From Pseudomonas gingeri (GTDB lineage Bacteria; Pseudomonadota; Gammaproteobacteria; Pseudomonadales; Pseudomonadaceae): a stretch of 64,000 nucleotides of DNA. The stretch lies in NCBI RefSeq assembly GCF_013386165.1, contig NZ_JACAOS010000022.1, positions 41,369 to 105,368 on the forward strand, given 5' to 3'. Positions 33,718-42,389 of this stretch are shown here, piece by piece. Position 1 is the first letter of the stretch, and each line of letters begins with the position of its first letter. Position numbers and translations under genes: made by a program. Below the pieces are notes generated by a model. The model made no database searches, was not told the origin of the DNA, and was given only the letters and a program-made list of their open reading frames with translations.

Positions 33718-34929
33718 TTAATAGCGCTCTGCCAGTAGCATCATGTTGCGCGGTGTCAGCGGGCTTTCGCAGAACAGGCCCAGGCGTACGGCGTAGCCTT
33801 GTTCTTCCAGAAACAGCGCGCGATCCAGCACCAGCCAGAGTTCCAGCGGGCGACGGAACAGGCCGCGCACCAACTCCAGGTTGCGCACTTGTGCCAGCCG
33901 TCGCCAGCCTGCGGCCTCCAATTGCGTCCAGTTTTGCTCGCCGACTGTGGATAACTCCTTGAGCGCGGCCAGGTCGCGGCAGTAGTCGGCGAAGGGTTTG
34001 TCGAGCCAGGCGCTGGGCAGCGAGGGCGTGGGCAGGTAATCGTCGGTTTGGCGCAGACGCCGTTGCAGCAGGTCGAAGGCCAGGCGCCGGGCCATGGAGG
34101 TGTCGCGTTGGCGACGGACCCGGGCGCCGGCGGTGACGGTTTCGCTCAGGGGCAGGGCCAGGTCGTCCAGCGACAAGTGCAGGGCCGAGGCTTTGGCGGC
34201 AGCGGACAAGGGCTGGTAGTGCGTAGCGCTGACGCGGTTGTAGCAGCAGGGTGCGATGGCCAGTTGGCGGCAGCCAGCAGCGCTGGCGAGTTGCATCAGG
34301 CGCACGTGGAGGTCGCCGCAGGCGTGGAGGGCGACTGGGGTGTGGTCGACGCTGAGGCGTGCAGCGGCATCGGAGGTCAGGACATCTTGTTGCAGATGCT
34401 GAGCCGGCAGGCGATGGTGCTGGCTGAGCTGCTGGCCGCTGGCGATCAGGGCCGGGTCGTATTCCAGGCAGGTCAGCTGTTGGCCGGGTTGCAGCAGGCG
34501 GCGGCCCAAATGGCCTTTACCGGAACACCAATCGAGCCAGTGCGTGGGCGATTGGGCAAAGTCGAGGCGGGCGGCGAAGGCTTCTATTTGTTGCCATTTT
34601 CGCCCGGGGACGTCGACGTTCAGGCGGTGATTGGCCGGCGGCAGGGCGTTGTCGGGGAGTGTTCCGATGGCGGCCAAGGCGGCGGATTCGGCTGCCAGCG
34701 CGGGAAGCGGCGCGGGTGCGGCGAGGTGTTCCGGGTGGTTATGGCTGGCTTCGGCGTCGTCGAGGCTGCGCTGGCGTAACCACTTGGCGAGTTCCGGGTG
34801 TTGGATTTCCCACGGCAGGTGCAGATGGGTGAAGGGGCGTGGGCGCCAGAGGTGTTGGTGTGCCGAGAGGAATTCGTCCAGGGCCTTGAAGCGGGTTTGC
34901 AGTTTGAGGCCTTGGAGGATAGTGGGCAT
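33718..34929 (-). CDS. SAM-dependent methyltransferase (methyltransferase-32-like)
   Basis: 403-residue protein. The SAM site is visible as WLDWCSGKGHLGRRLL followed by LTCLEYDPALI, and HACGDLHVRL plus the AIAPCCYNRVS motif resemble the family typified by GSTCD/methyltransferase-32 proteins. A C-terminal ~100 residues (NLELVRGLFRRPLELWLVLDRALFLEEQGY) completes the usual architecture in Pseudomonas. Substrate unknown. It stands as a single gene between two repeats. Confidence 0.8.
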   Translation of the reverse strand: MPTILQGLKLQTRFKALDEFLSAHQHLWRPRPFTHLHLPWEIQHPELAKWLRQRSLDDAEASHNHPEHLAAPAPLPALAAESAALAAIGTLPDNALPPANHRLNVDVPGRKWQQIEAFAARLDFAQSPTHWLDWCSGKGHLGRRLLQPGQQLTCLEYDPALIASGQQLSQHHRLPAQHLQQDVLTSDAAARLSVDHTPVALHACGDLHVRLMQLASAAGCRQLAIAPCCYNRVSATHYQPLSAAAKASALHLSLDDLALPLSETVTAGARVRRQRDTSMARRLAFDLLQRRLRQTDDYLPTPSLPSAWLDKPFADYCRDLAALKELSTVGEQNWTQLEAAGWRRLAQVRNLELVRGLFRRPLELWLVLDRALFLEEQGYAVRLGLFCESPLTPRNMMLLAERY

Positions 34930-34973
34930 GTTGGGGGTTCCGGGGTGGCACCAATGTCAAAGCCGCCACGTAA

Positions 34974-35049
34974 CCTGTAGGAGCCAGCTTGCTGGCGATA
35001 GCGGTGGTGAATGTTACACCGCTATCGCCAGCAAGCTAGCGCCTACAGG
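34974..35049. repeat. REP pair (inverted doublet)
   Basis: Left unit cctgtaggagccagcttgct and right unit agcaagctagcgcctacagg, with additional pairing of the ggcgatagcggtg arms, make a long imperfect hairpin between two minus-strand genes. Confidence 0.9.
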
Positions 35050-35091
35050 GGGCAGTGGCTCTTGGCGTTACCGGTCTTCGTCAGCCAGGCC

Positions 35092-36081
35092 TCAGGCTTT
35101 GGCCGGGACACGGCGACGCCGATATTTCACGGGCGTCTCGCCGACCAGTTTCGTGAACAGTCGTGTGAAACTCGCGAGGTCTGCATAGCCGACCGATTCC
35201 ACGATCCGCGCCAATGGCCAGTTGGAACTTATCAACAGGCGTTTGGATTGCTCGACTCTTGCCTCCTGCAAGAGCGTCAGTGGCGACTTTCCGGTTTCGG
35301 CATTGGTCCTGCGAATCAGCGTGCGACCACTGATATGGAACGCCTGCGCGACCGTCTTCAAGTCGTAGTCTTCAGTCAATCTGTGCTCAAACCACTGAAT
35401 CAGGTTTTGCGAAAAAGTGGGCAGTTCGCGCTGAAGCAAACGGGTGTCGACATAAGGCGACTGGCTCGCCCGCTGCGTCGGCAATAGCGTGACCGCAGCG
35501 GTCGCGGTAGCAACCTCTGCACCCAAATAGCGCTTGATCAGATGGATGGCCAGATCGAAGGCGGAACTGACTGCTGCGGACGTCACCACGGCACCGTCCT
35601 CCAACAGGATAGCGTCGGCGTTCACCCTCGCTTGCGGATAGCGAGCAGCAAGATCGCTGGCAAATAACCAGGCGGTCGTGACGTTGCGCCCATCCAGCAG
35701 GCCCGCCTCGCCGAGCAGAAACGAACCGACACAGACAGCGGCCACCGCGGTGCCGCGAGCGAAGCTGCGACTAATGAAATCCCGCTCTCGTGAAAGCGGC
35801 CCGAGTTTCGCCGCCCAGTCTTGCTGCCGCTGAGTCTCGAAGCCGGGAATGATCAGAAGATCGTAGTGCCCGACGGGGCGTTTGAGCGGCAGCACAAAAC
35901 CGCCTGAGACCGTTACTTTCTGTCCGGGCAGCCTGATCAGCTCCACATTCAGGCTGACCCCTCGCTTGGCGCCCAGGCTTTTATCGAGGTCGCCGGCAAT
36001 GCGCAGGACATCCGCGATGCCAAACAGTTGGGTTGGCATGCAACTGCTGTAGGCAAGAACGGCAATACGCACGGTTTTCAT
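35092..36081 (-). CDS. GlxA-type AraC-family regulator (DJ-1/PfpI + HTH)
   Basis: 329-residue regulator. The N-terminal DJ-1/PfpI domain (residues ~1-200) contains AVCVGSFLLGEAGLLDGRNV, the family nucleophile-elbow region. The C-terminal AraC double helix-turn-helix contains SGRTLIRRTNAETGKSPLTL and ESVGYADLASFTRLFTKLVG. The ATG at 36081 is preferred to an upstream TTG. Transcribed away from the metallo-hydrolase gene, which it probably controls; the shared 161-bp region carries a perfect 12-bp palindrome. Confidence 0.9.
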   Translation of the reverse strand: MKTVRIAVLAYSSCMPTQLFGIADVLRIAGDLDKSLGAKRGVSLNVELIRLPGQKVTVSGGFVLPLKRPVGHYDLLIIPGFETQRQQDWAAKLGPLSRERDFISRSFARGTAVAAVCVGSFLLGEAGLLDGRNVTTAWLFASDLAARYPQARVNADAILLEDGAVVTSAAVSSAFDLAIHLIKRYLGAEVATATAAVTLLPTQRASQSPYVDTRLLQRELPTFSQNLIQWFEHRLTEDYDLKTVAQAFHISGRTLIRRTNAETGKSPLTLLQEARVEQSKRLLISSNWPLARIVESVGYADLASFTRLFTKLVGETPVKYRRRRVPAKA

Positions 36082-36128
36082 CGAATTTCCCAAGAAGCAG
36101 GCGATTTGGCTATTTCGGCAATTTTATA

Positions 36129-36140
36129 GTCAATATTGAC
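36129..36140. promoter_or_regulatory. 12-bp palindrome between the GlxA-type regulator and the metallo-hydrolase
   Basis: gtcaatattgac is a perfect palindrome in the divergent control region and overlaps a TTGACA element pointing toward the hydrolase. Candidate operator; the bound protein is not known. Confidence 0.45.
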
Positions 36141-36242
36141 ACTCCGTCACTGAGCCTGCCCAACGATAATTTGTTCTCGGATCAGCCGCTTTAGCCGTGC
36201 CTTTTCCTTACCGACACCGCGAACCTGCGAAAGAGCAAACCC

Positions 36243-37034
36243 ATGAACGAACATCAAATCATCACGGTCCCCATTCTTCCCTTCGGCATGGTTCACTGCC
36301 ATCTGGTCATCGGCGCAAAGGGCTGTGTGCTGGTCGACACGGGGATTCCCGGGTCAGAAGCCAAGATCGAACGCGTGTTGAAGCAGCACGGTCGAACATT
36401 GAGCGATATCACGTTGATCGTCGTCACTCATGCCCATACGGATCACGCGGGGTCGGCCGCTAGACTGCGTGAATTGACGGGCGCGCCGATCATGGCCCAC
36501 GCAGCGGACCTCGACTACTACGAGCGGCGCAAGGAGATGACCTATTGCGTGGCCCACTGGTGGGGGCCGCTTTTCTTGCGATCAGGCGTGCCGGGTGAGC
36601 CTTACACGGCCTTCACCCCGGATATCCTTCTGCAGGACAACGCGCGTTTCGATCTGAGTGGCTTTGGAATCGCGGGCAGCGCCAGGCATACGCCGGGTCA
36701 CACTGCGGGCTCCGTGTCGGTTGAACTGGAGGGCGGGGATGCCCTCGTCGGCGACCTGATTGCGTCAGGTGTTTTTCTGGGCGGCATGATGCGAACAGGG
36801 CGCGCCATACGCCCTCCGTTTGAGGACGATCCTCAAACGGTCAGCGCCGAACTGATGGGCATGGTCGACGCGGGCATGCAACGCTTTCATATGGGGCACG
36901 GCGGGCCACTCGGTGCCGAGGAAGTGAGCCGCCATGCTCTTGCTCTGCGCGGCGAGAAGCCGGGTCGCAAATACATGCTGCAAACCGGTGGGTGCTCCTG
37001 CGGCAAGGCCAAATTAACTGAACAGCTTGAGTAA
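36243..37034 (+). CDS. Metallo-beta-lactamase-fold hydrolase
   Basis: 263-residue MBL-fold enzyme. The zinc motif H63-x-H65-x-D67-H68 (THAHTDHAG) is complete, with further ligands in HTPGHTAG and MGHGGP. It resembles glyoxalase-II-like and lactonase-like members rather than antibiotic hydrolases. An unusual Cys-rich tail (GGCSCGKAKL) ends the protein. Substrate unknown; the divergent GlxA-type regulator suggests inducible expression. Confidence 0.88.
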   Translation: MNEHQIITVPILPFGMVHCHLVIGAKGCVLVDTGIPGSEAKIERVLKQHGRTLSDITLIVVTHAHTDHAGSAARLRELTGAPIMAHAADLDYYERRKEMTYCVAHWWGPLFLRSGVPGEPYTAFTPDILLQDNARFDLSGFGIAGSARHTPGHTAGSVSVELEGGDALVGDLIASGVFLGGMMRTGRAIRPPFEDDPQTVSAELMGMVDAGMQRFHMGHGGPLGAEEVSRHALALRGEKPGRKYMLQTGGCSCGKAKLTEQLE

Positions 37035-37048
37035 CGGTTTGGGCGTGC

Positions 37049-37738
37049 TTAGCGCCCCTGGCTCGCGTCCACCCGCATCCAGCGCTCCACCTGCTTGAAC
37101 GCCTGCACCAGCAGGAACGAAATCACCAGATAGAACACCCCCGCCGTGAAGAACATGTCCACCGTCAGGTAGTTGCGCGCAATGATGGTCCGGGTCATGC
37201 CGGTCAGCTCCAACAGCGTCACCGTACTCGCCAGCGAACTGGCCTTGAGCATCAGGATCACTTCGTTGCTGTACGCCGGCAGGCCGATCCGCGCCGCGCG
37301 CGGCAGGATGATGTAGAACATCGCCTTGGCCCGCGACATCCCCAGCGCCCGCGCCGCTTCGATCTCACCCGGCGGAATCGCCTGGATGGCGCCCCGCAGG
37401 ATTTCAGCGATATACGCGGTGGTGTGCAGCGTCATGGTGGCCGTCGCGCACCAGAACGGACTGCGAAGGTAAGGCCACATGAAGCTCTCGCGAATCGCGT
37501 CGAACTGCGCCAGGCCGTAATACACCAGGAACAACTGCACCAGCAGCGGCGTACCGCGGAAAAAGAAGATATAGCCGTAGGGCAATGCCCTTACATACCA
37601 GAGCTTCGAAGCACGGGCGATGCCCAGCGGTATCGCCAGGATCAACCCCAGCACCACGGCGATGCCCACCAGTTCCAGGGTCAGGACCGCGCCCTGGTAG
37701 AACTTCGGCAGCCATTTGAAGATGACTTCCCATTCCAT
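37049..37738 (-). CDS. hisM: Amino-acid ABC transporter permease (HisM-like)
   Basis: 229-residue inner-membrane permease with five to six helices and the EAA loop EIEAARALGMSRAKAMFYIILPRAARIGLP that contacts the ATPase. It pairs with the permease encoded immediately before; their stop and start overlap as TAATG. Last gene of the operon ATPase, binding protein, permease, permease. Substrate by homology is histidine or other basic/polar amino acids. Confidence 0.92.
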   Translation of the reverse strand: MEWEVIFKWLPKFYQGAVLTLELVGIAVVLGLILAIPLGIARASKLWYVRALPYGYIFFFRGTPLLVQLFLVYYGLAQFDAIRESFMWPYLRSPFWCATATMTLHTTAYIAEILRGAIQAIPPGEIEAARALGMSRAKAMFYIILPRAARIGLPAYSNEVILMLKASSLASTVTLLELTGMTRTIIARNYLTVDMFFTAGVFYLVISFLLVQAFKQVERWMRVDASQGR

Positions 37739-38430
37739 TATGTGGTCCTCACAAAACCGCGATCGGCGCGTTTTTCCAGGAAATGCATGCCGGTCATGGC
37801 CAGGACGGTCAGGCCCAGGTACATGAAGGCCGCCACCAGGTAGAAGGTAAACGGCAGCTTGCTGAACAGCACCGCGTTCTGCGCCTGGCGCATGATTTCT
37901 TCCAGGCTGATGACCGAGACCAGCGCGGTGTCCTTCATCAGGATCATGAACAGGTTACCCAGCCCCGGCAGGGCGATGCGCCACATCTGCGGCATGATCA
38001 GCCGGGTGAAGATCCGCACCTTGGACATGCCCAGTGCGACCCCCGCTTCCCGATGCCCCTTGGGAATCGCCAGGATCGCCCCGCGAAACACTTCCGTGGC
38101 GTAGGCGCCAAAGCACAGGCCCAGGGCCGTGACTCCGGCAGCGAATGGGCTCAAGGCCAGTTCGGGGTTACCGAATGCCTCGCCCAATGCGCTCATCAAA
38201 TTGACGGTGCCGTAATACATCAGCAGCACCCAGAGCAGTTCCGGCACGCCACGGACCAGGGTCGAATAAGCGCCCCCCAGCCATTGCAGCGGTTTGTAGG
38301 GTGAAGTCTTGGCCAAGGCGCCGAGCAGCCCGAGCACCAGTCCCAGACACAGGGCGCAGAGCGCAAGCTTGACGGTCATCAGCGCGCCGGCGGCGAGCGC
38401 CGGGCCGAATCCATAGAGGTCGATATTCAT
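37738..38430 (-). CDS. hisQ: Amino-acid ABC transporter permease (HisQ-like)
   Basis: 230-residue permease, partner of the HisM-like protein. The EAA loop reads GHREAGVALGMSKVRIFTRLIMPQMWRIALPGLGN. N-terminal FGPALAAGALMTVKLALCALCLG is the conserved polar-amino-acid permease start. It lies 64 bases after the binding-protein gene. Confidence 0.92.
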   Translation of the reverse strand: MNIDLYGFGPALAAGALMTVKLALCALCLGLVLGLLGALAKTSPYKPLQWLGGAYSTLVRGVPELLWVLLMYYGTVNLMSALGEAFGNPELALSPFAAGVTALGLCFGAYATEVFRGAILAIPKGHREAGVALGMSKVRIFTRLIMPQMWRIALPGLGNLFMILMKDTALVSVISLEEIMRQAQNAVLFSKLPFTFYLVAAFMYLGLTVLAMTGMHFLEKRADRGFVRTT

Positions 38431-38494
38431 GGGCAGAGGCAGGCTTTACCAGGGACAGCCGACACCTTGCGTTGAGGTGCCGGCCATCGGGGCG

Positions 38495-39250
38495 TCAGAG
38501 GATGCTGAACGGGAAGTACTTGTCGTTGATCTTCTTGTAAGTACCGTCGGCGATGATTTCCTTCAGCGCGGCGTTCAGCTTCTCACGCAGTTCGTTGTCC
38601 TTCTTGCGGACAGCGATACCGATCTTGTCGCTTTCTTCCACCGGGTTGCCCTTGAACTCGTAAGGTTTGCCAGCGTCGCTTTTCAGCCATTCGTAGTTGA
38701 CGTACTTGTCCGCGAGGATGGCGTCCAGGCGCCCGGCCTGCAGGTCGAGGTAGGCGTTTTCCTGGGTGTCATAGAGCTTGATGGTGACGTCGTCGCCCAG
38801 ATGATCTTCCAGCCAGCTGCCGGCCAGGGTCGAACGCTGTGCACCGATGATCTTGCCCTTGAGCGAGGCCTTGTCGGTTTTGAAGTCGGCGTCTTTCCTG
38901 GCGGCGATGAATTGCAGCTTGTTGGAGTAGTACGGGTCGGTGAAGTCGACGGCCTGCTTGCGCTCGTCGGTGATCGACATGGAGGAGATCAGGAAGTCGA
39001 ACTTCTTGGTCTGCAGGGCCGGAATGATGCCGTCCCAGTCGGAGGTCACGACCGTGCATTCGACTTTCATCTTGGCGCACAGGGCCTCGCCGATGTCCTT
39101 GTCAAAGCCCACGACCTGGCCGCTGGCATCCTTGTTGTTGAACGGTGGGTAAGCGGCCTCGATGCCCATTTTCAGGGTTTCGGCAAAGGCACTGGCGCTG
39201 AAGGCCATGGAGACGGCAGCGGCCAGGAGGAATTTTTTGCAGGTCTGCAT
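38495..39250 (-). CDS. Periplasmic basic/polar amino-acid-binding protein (HisJ/ArgT-like)
   Basis: 251-residue secreted solute-binding protein. Signal peptide MQTCKKFLLAAAVSMAFSAS with cleavage after SAFA. Mature start ETLKMGIEAAYPPFNNKD, the CTVVTSDWDGIIPAL segment and SMSITDERKQAVDFTDPYY are signature features of the Lys-Arg-Orn/His family. The ATG at 39250 has GGAGC upstream; the longer open frame overlaps the ATPase gene and is not used. It sits between the ATPase and the permeases in one operon. Confidence 0.93.
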   Translation of the reverse strand: MQTCKKFLLAAAVSMAFSASAFAETLKMGIEAAYPPFNNKDASGQVVGFDKDIGEALCAKMKVECTVVTSDWDGIIPALQTKKFDFLISSMSITDERKQAVDFTDPYYSNKLQFIAARKDADFKTDKASLKGKIIGAQRSTLAGSWLEDHLGDDVTIKLYDTQENAYLDLQAGRLDAILADKYVNYEWLKSDAGKPYEFKGNPVEESDKIGIAVRKKDNELREKLNAALKEIIADGTYKKINDKYFPFSIL

Positions 39251-39263
39251 GCGTGTTGCTCCG

Positions 39264-40037
39264 TTAGCGGTTGCTGGACATGAATTGTTTGCAGCGCGCC
39301 GACAGCGGGTTGTCGAAAACCTGCTGTGGGGTTCCTTGTTCTTCCACCAGGCCCTGGTGCAGGAACACCACTTCACTGGACACCTGGCGGGCAAAGCCCA
39401 TTTCGTGGGTGACCAGCAACATGGTGCGGCCTTCTTCGGCCAGGGCACGGATCACGCTGAGGACTTCCTGGACCATTTCCGGGTCGAGGGCCGAGGTCGG
39501 CTCGTCGAACAGGATGACCTTGGGTTGCATGGCCAGGGTCCGGGCAATGGCTGCACGCTGTTGCTGGCCGCCAGAGAGCTGGGAGGGGTAGGCGTGGCGC
39601 TTGTCGGCGATCCCGACCTTGGCCAGCAGGCCTTCGGCGACGTCGATGGCCTCGGCCTTGCTCTGGCCGAGCACCCGGCGCGGGGCCTCGATGATGTTGT
39701 CGAGAATGCTCATGTGCGGCCAGAGGTTGAAGTTCTGGAACACAAAGCCGATTTCGCTGCGCAGGCGGTTGATCTGCTTGCCGTCGGCGGCCACCAGCTC
39801 GCCATTTTTCGCGGCCTTGAGCTTGAGTTCCTCGCCATTGACCAGGATCTGGCCCTGGTGCGGGTTCTCCAGCAGGTTGATGCAACGCAGGAAGGTCGAC
39901 TTGCCGGAACCGGAGGAGCCCAGGATCGAGATCACATCACCGTCGCGGGCGGTCAGCGAGATGCCTTTCAGTACCTCAAGCTCACCGTAGCGTTTGTGCA
40001 AGTTGCGGATTTCAAGCGCGGGCGTGGCCTCAGCCAT
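39264..40037 (-). CDS. hisP: Amino-acid ABC transporter ATPase (HisP-like)
   Basis: 257-residue cytoplasmic ATPase: Walker A GSSGSGKST, Q-loop FVFQNFNLW, ABC signature LSGGQQQR, Walker B VILFDEPTSALD and switch His in LLVTHEMG. First gene of the four-gene transporter operon, whose binding-protein gene follows after 13 bases. HisP is about this length. Confidence 0.94.
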   Translation of the reverse strand: MAEATPALEIRNLHKRYGELEVLKGISLTARDGDVISILGSSGSGKSTFLRCINLLENPHQGQILVNGEELKLKAAKNGELVAADGKQINRLRSEIGFVFQNFNLWPHMSILDNIIEAPRRVLGQSKAEAIDVAEGLLAKVGIADKRHAYPSQLSGGQQQRAAIARTLAMQPKVILFDEPTSALDPEMVQEVLSVIRALAEEGRTMLLVTHEMGFARQVSSEVVFLHQGLVEEQGTPQQVFDNPLSARCKQFMSSNR

Positions 40038-40562
40038 GTGCGGTCCTCATGTCTCTGTCGTGCTCCTGCTATTGGCGGCCTTCCTGGCGAGCGCCAAGCT
40101 AGCATAGGGAAAAGCCGGTGCAGGACGGATGGGTGACAGGTTGTCGCATCGGCACAGCAGTCTGTCGCCCCGGCAACAACCGAGCAGCCGTTTTATCCGT
40201 CTTGCTGACTCGGCAGTCGCTTAAAAAGGGGCGCGATGGTGCCAGCTTTGGCCAAGGGTGGGAAGGGTAAACCCGCTGAGCGGGCATAGGTTCGCCCTGA
40301 AATGGGGCGTTACGCTATTTTTTGAGTGTTTCTGGTGCGACTTGCGAGTCTAAATTTGGGTGTCTCGGTAACGTCTTGGCAAATAGCCATCTATCTCAAT
40401 GGGTTACGAACGCCCTTTGGTCGGGCGTGCAGGCCGCGGAAATCGGAGTCATGTAACATTTTGGCGCAAATTTTGCGTAAAAAATAAAATACGCCCCCGT
40501 TGGATTCCTTCTACAGGGTTTCCGGTGTGTAGGGCGCGCTCTTCATTGCATAGGTAGTCTCA
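40038..40562. other. 525-bp divergent region between the ABC transporter and gabP
   Basis: No gene is supported. The hisP-proximal part has no obvious promoter that I can defend. The gabP-proximal part has the sigma-54 promoter at 40461-40477 and an overlapping inverted repeat gcgta-N10-tacgc (40475-40494). Confidence 0.5.
40461..40477 (+). promoter_or_regulatory. Sigma-54 promoter of gabP
   Basis: TTGGCGCAAATTTTGCG has the invariant GG-N10-GC spacing and matches the consensus TTGGCAC-R-N4-TTGC in nearly all defined positions. The expected start is ~12 bases after the GC, about 75 bases before the gabP ATG. RpoN control fits a nitrogen-source permease. Confidence 0.8.
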
Positions 40563-41954
40563 ATGAGCAGGACGCAAGTTTCCAATAATCTGGAGCAGGG
40601 CCTTAAACCGCGGCATGTGACCATGTTGTCGGTTGCCGGGGTGATCGGTGCCGGGCTGTTTGTCGGTTCCGGGCACGCGATCGCCGAAGCCGGACCTGCG
40701 GTACTGATGGCTTATGCCGCCGCCGGGACCCTGGTGGTGCTGGTGATGCGCATGCTCGCCGAAATGGCCGTGGCCTCGCCGGACACGGGGTCCTTTTCGA
40801 CCTACGCCGACCGTGCCATTGGGCACTGGGCCGGTTTCACCATCGGTTGGCTGTACTGGTGGTTCTGGGTGCTGGTGATTCCGCTGGAGGCCAACGCCGC
40901 CGCAACCATCCTGCATGCCTGGTTCCCCAATGTGGCGATCTGGGCCTTTACCCTGATCATTACCTTGTTGCTGACCGCGACCAACCTGTTCAGCGTGAAG
41001 AACTACGGCGAATTCGAGTTCTGGTTTGCGCTGATCAAGGTGATTGCGATTATCGGCTTCGTGGTGCTGGGTCTGCTGGCGATCTTCGGCTGGTTGCCTG
41101 GCAGCCAGGTCAGCGGCGTGTCGCATCTGGTCGATACCGTGGGCTTTATGCCCAATGGCCTGGGCGCGGTGCTGGCGGCCATGTTGACCACCATGTTCTC
41201 GTTCATGGGTACGGAAATCGTCACCATTGCCGCGGCTGAATCGAAAGATCCGGGCAAGCAAATCTCCAAGGCCACCAACTCGGTGATCTGGCGGATCGGC
41301 CTGTTCTACCTGGTGTCGATCTTTATCGTGGTGTCGCTGGTGCCGTGGAATGACCCGAGCCTGGCGGCGGTCGGTTCCTATCAGGTGGTGCTGGATCGCA
41401 TGGGCATTCCCAATGCCAAGCTGATCGTTGACCTGGTGGTGTTGGTCGCGGTGACCAGTTGCCTGAACTCGGCGCTGTATACCGCTTCGCGGATGCTCTT
41501 CTCCCTGGGCAAGCGTGGCGATGCGCCGGCCGTGGCCAAGCGCACCAATGCCAGCGGCACGCCTTACTGGGCGGTGATGCTGTCGACGGCAGCGGCCTTC
41601 CTGGCGGTGTTCGCCAACTATGTTGCACCGGCAGCGGTGTTCGAGTTCCTGTTGGCCAGTTCCGGCGCGATTGCGCTGCTGGTGTACCTGGTGATCGCGG
41701 TGTCGCAACTGCGCATGCGCCGCCAGCGTATGGACAGGGGCGAGAAGATCGACTTCAAAATGTGGCTGTTCCCGGGTCTGACCTGGGCGGTGATTGTGTT
41801 CATCGTCGCGATACTGGGCGTGATGCTGTGCCAGGAAGCCCATCGCGTCGAGATCCTCGCCACGGGCTTGCTCAGTGTGCTGGTGGTGGCCGCCGGTTTG
41901 CTGGTGGCACGCCGTCGCCGGCTTGAGAAAGCCGGGCGGGCGGTGTTGAACTGA
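40563..41954 (+). CDS. gabP: GABA permease / APC-family amino-acid transporter
   Basis: 463-residue inner-membrane transporter of the amino acid-polyamine-organocation superfamily with 12 predicted helices. GVIGAGLFVGSGHAIAEAGP is the helix-1 substrate motif, followed by MRMLAEMAVASPDTGSFSTYAD and FSFMGTEIVTIAAAESKDPGK. Length and sequence style match GabP of Pseudomonas; specificity for 4-aminobutyrate is by resemblance only. A sigma-54 promoter lies upstream. Confidence 0.88.
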   Translation: MSRTQVSNNLEQGLKPRHVTMLSVAGVIGAGLFVGSGHAIAEAGPAVLMAYAAAGTLVVLVMRMLAEMAVASPDTGSFSTYADRAIGHWAGFTIGWLYWWFWVLVIPLEANAAATILHAWFPNVAIWAFTLIITLLLTATNLFSVKNYGEFEFWFALIKVIAIIGFVVLGLLAIFGWLPGSQVSGVSHLVDTVGFMPNGLGAVLAAMLTTMFSFMGTEIVTIAAAESKDPGKQISKATNSVIWRIGLFYLVSIFIVVSLVPWNDPSLAAVGSYQVVLDRMGIPNAKLIVDLVVLVAVTSCLNSALYTASRMLFSLGKRGDAPAVAKRTNASGTPYWAVMLSTAAAFLAVFANYVAPAAVFEFLLASSGAIALLVYLVIAVSQLRMRRQRMDRGEKIDFKMWLFPGLTWAVIVFIVAILGVMLCQEAHRVEILATGLLSVLVVAAGLLVARRRRLEKAGRAVLN

Positions 41955-41967
41955 GGCGTTGTGGCGG

Positions 41968-42375
41968 TTAGTCGGCGGCTTTTTGCAGCGCCTGCGACGC
42001 CGCCACATAATCAGCTTGAAACGCCGGGCTCTCGATCCAGGCAAGCGCTGCTTCCTCGCTGGCTTCACTGGTCCACTGACGATATTCGATCAGTGCGGAC
42101 AGGATGAAATCCGTCGCTTCTTCCTCGCCTTCCTGCTCCAGCACCAACGCCAGCAACGGGTCTTCCAGGAAAGCCATGCACATGGCCTGCTGGCTGGTGG
42201 TTTCGGCGGCGCGCATGCGCTTGAACAGATCCGTCAGGTCGACCGACTCGAAATCGATCCGATCATCATCCACCGGCAGCGACTCGGCGGGCGCACTGGC
42301 GCGCTTGGTCCGGTTCTGCTTGGCCTTGGCTTTCGCCCGTTGCGCGCGTTTGTGTTGCTTGTCTTGGGATGCCAT
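41968..42375 (-). CDS. Conserved hypothetical protein, Lys/Arg-rich N terminus
   Basis: 135 residues from the ATG at 42375 (a GTG at 42393 would add six). The first ~25 residues are very basic (KQHKRAQRAKAKAKQNRTKR); the rest is acidic and helical (DLTDLFKRMRAAE... LEQEGEEEATDFILSALIEY). No known domain is recognised. The basic tail could bind nucleic acid. It follows the alpha/beta hydrolase gene on the same strand with a 14-bp gap. Confidence 0.7.
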   Translation of the reverse strand: MASQDKQHKRAQRAKAKAKQNRTKRASAPAESLPVDDDRIDFESVDLTDLFKRMRAAETTSQQAMCMAFLEDPLLALVLEQEGEEEATDFILSALIEYRQWTSEASEEAALAWIESPAFQADYVAASQALQKAAD

Positions 42376-42389
42376 GGACTGGGGTGCTT

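Noticed and set aside
40560..42068. 502-codon minus-strand open frame opposite gabP
   Set aside because: His/Gln/Arg-rich composition typical of antisense GC-rich frames; gabP is clear.
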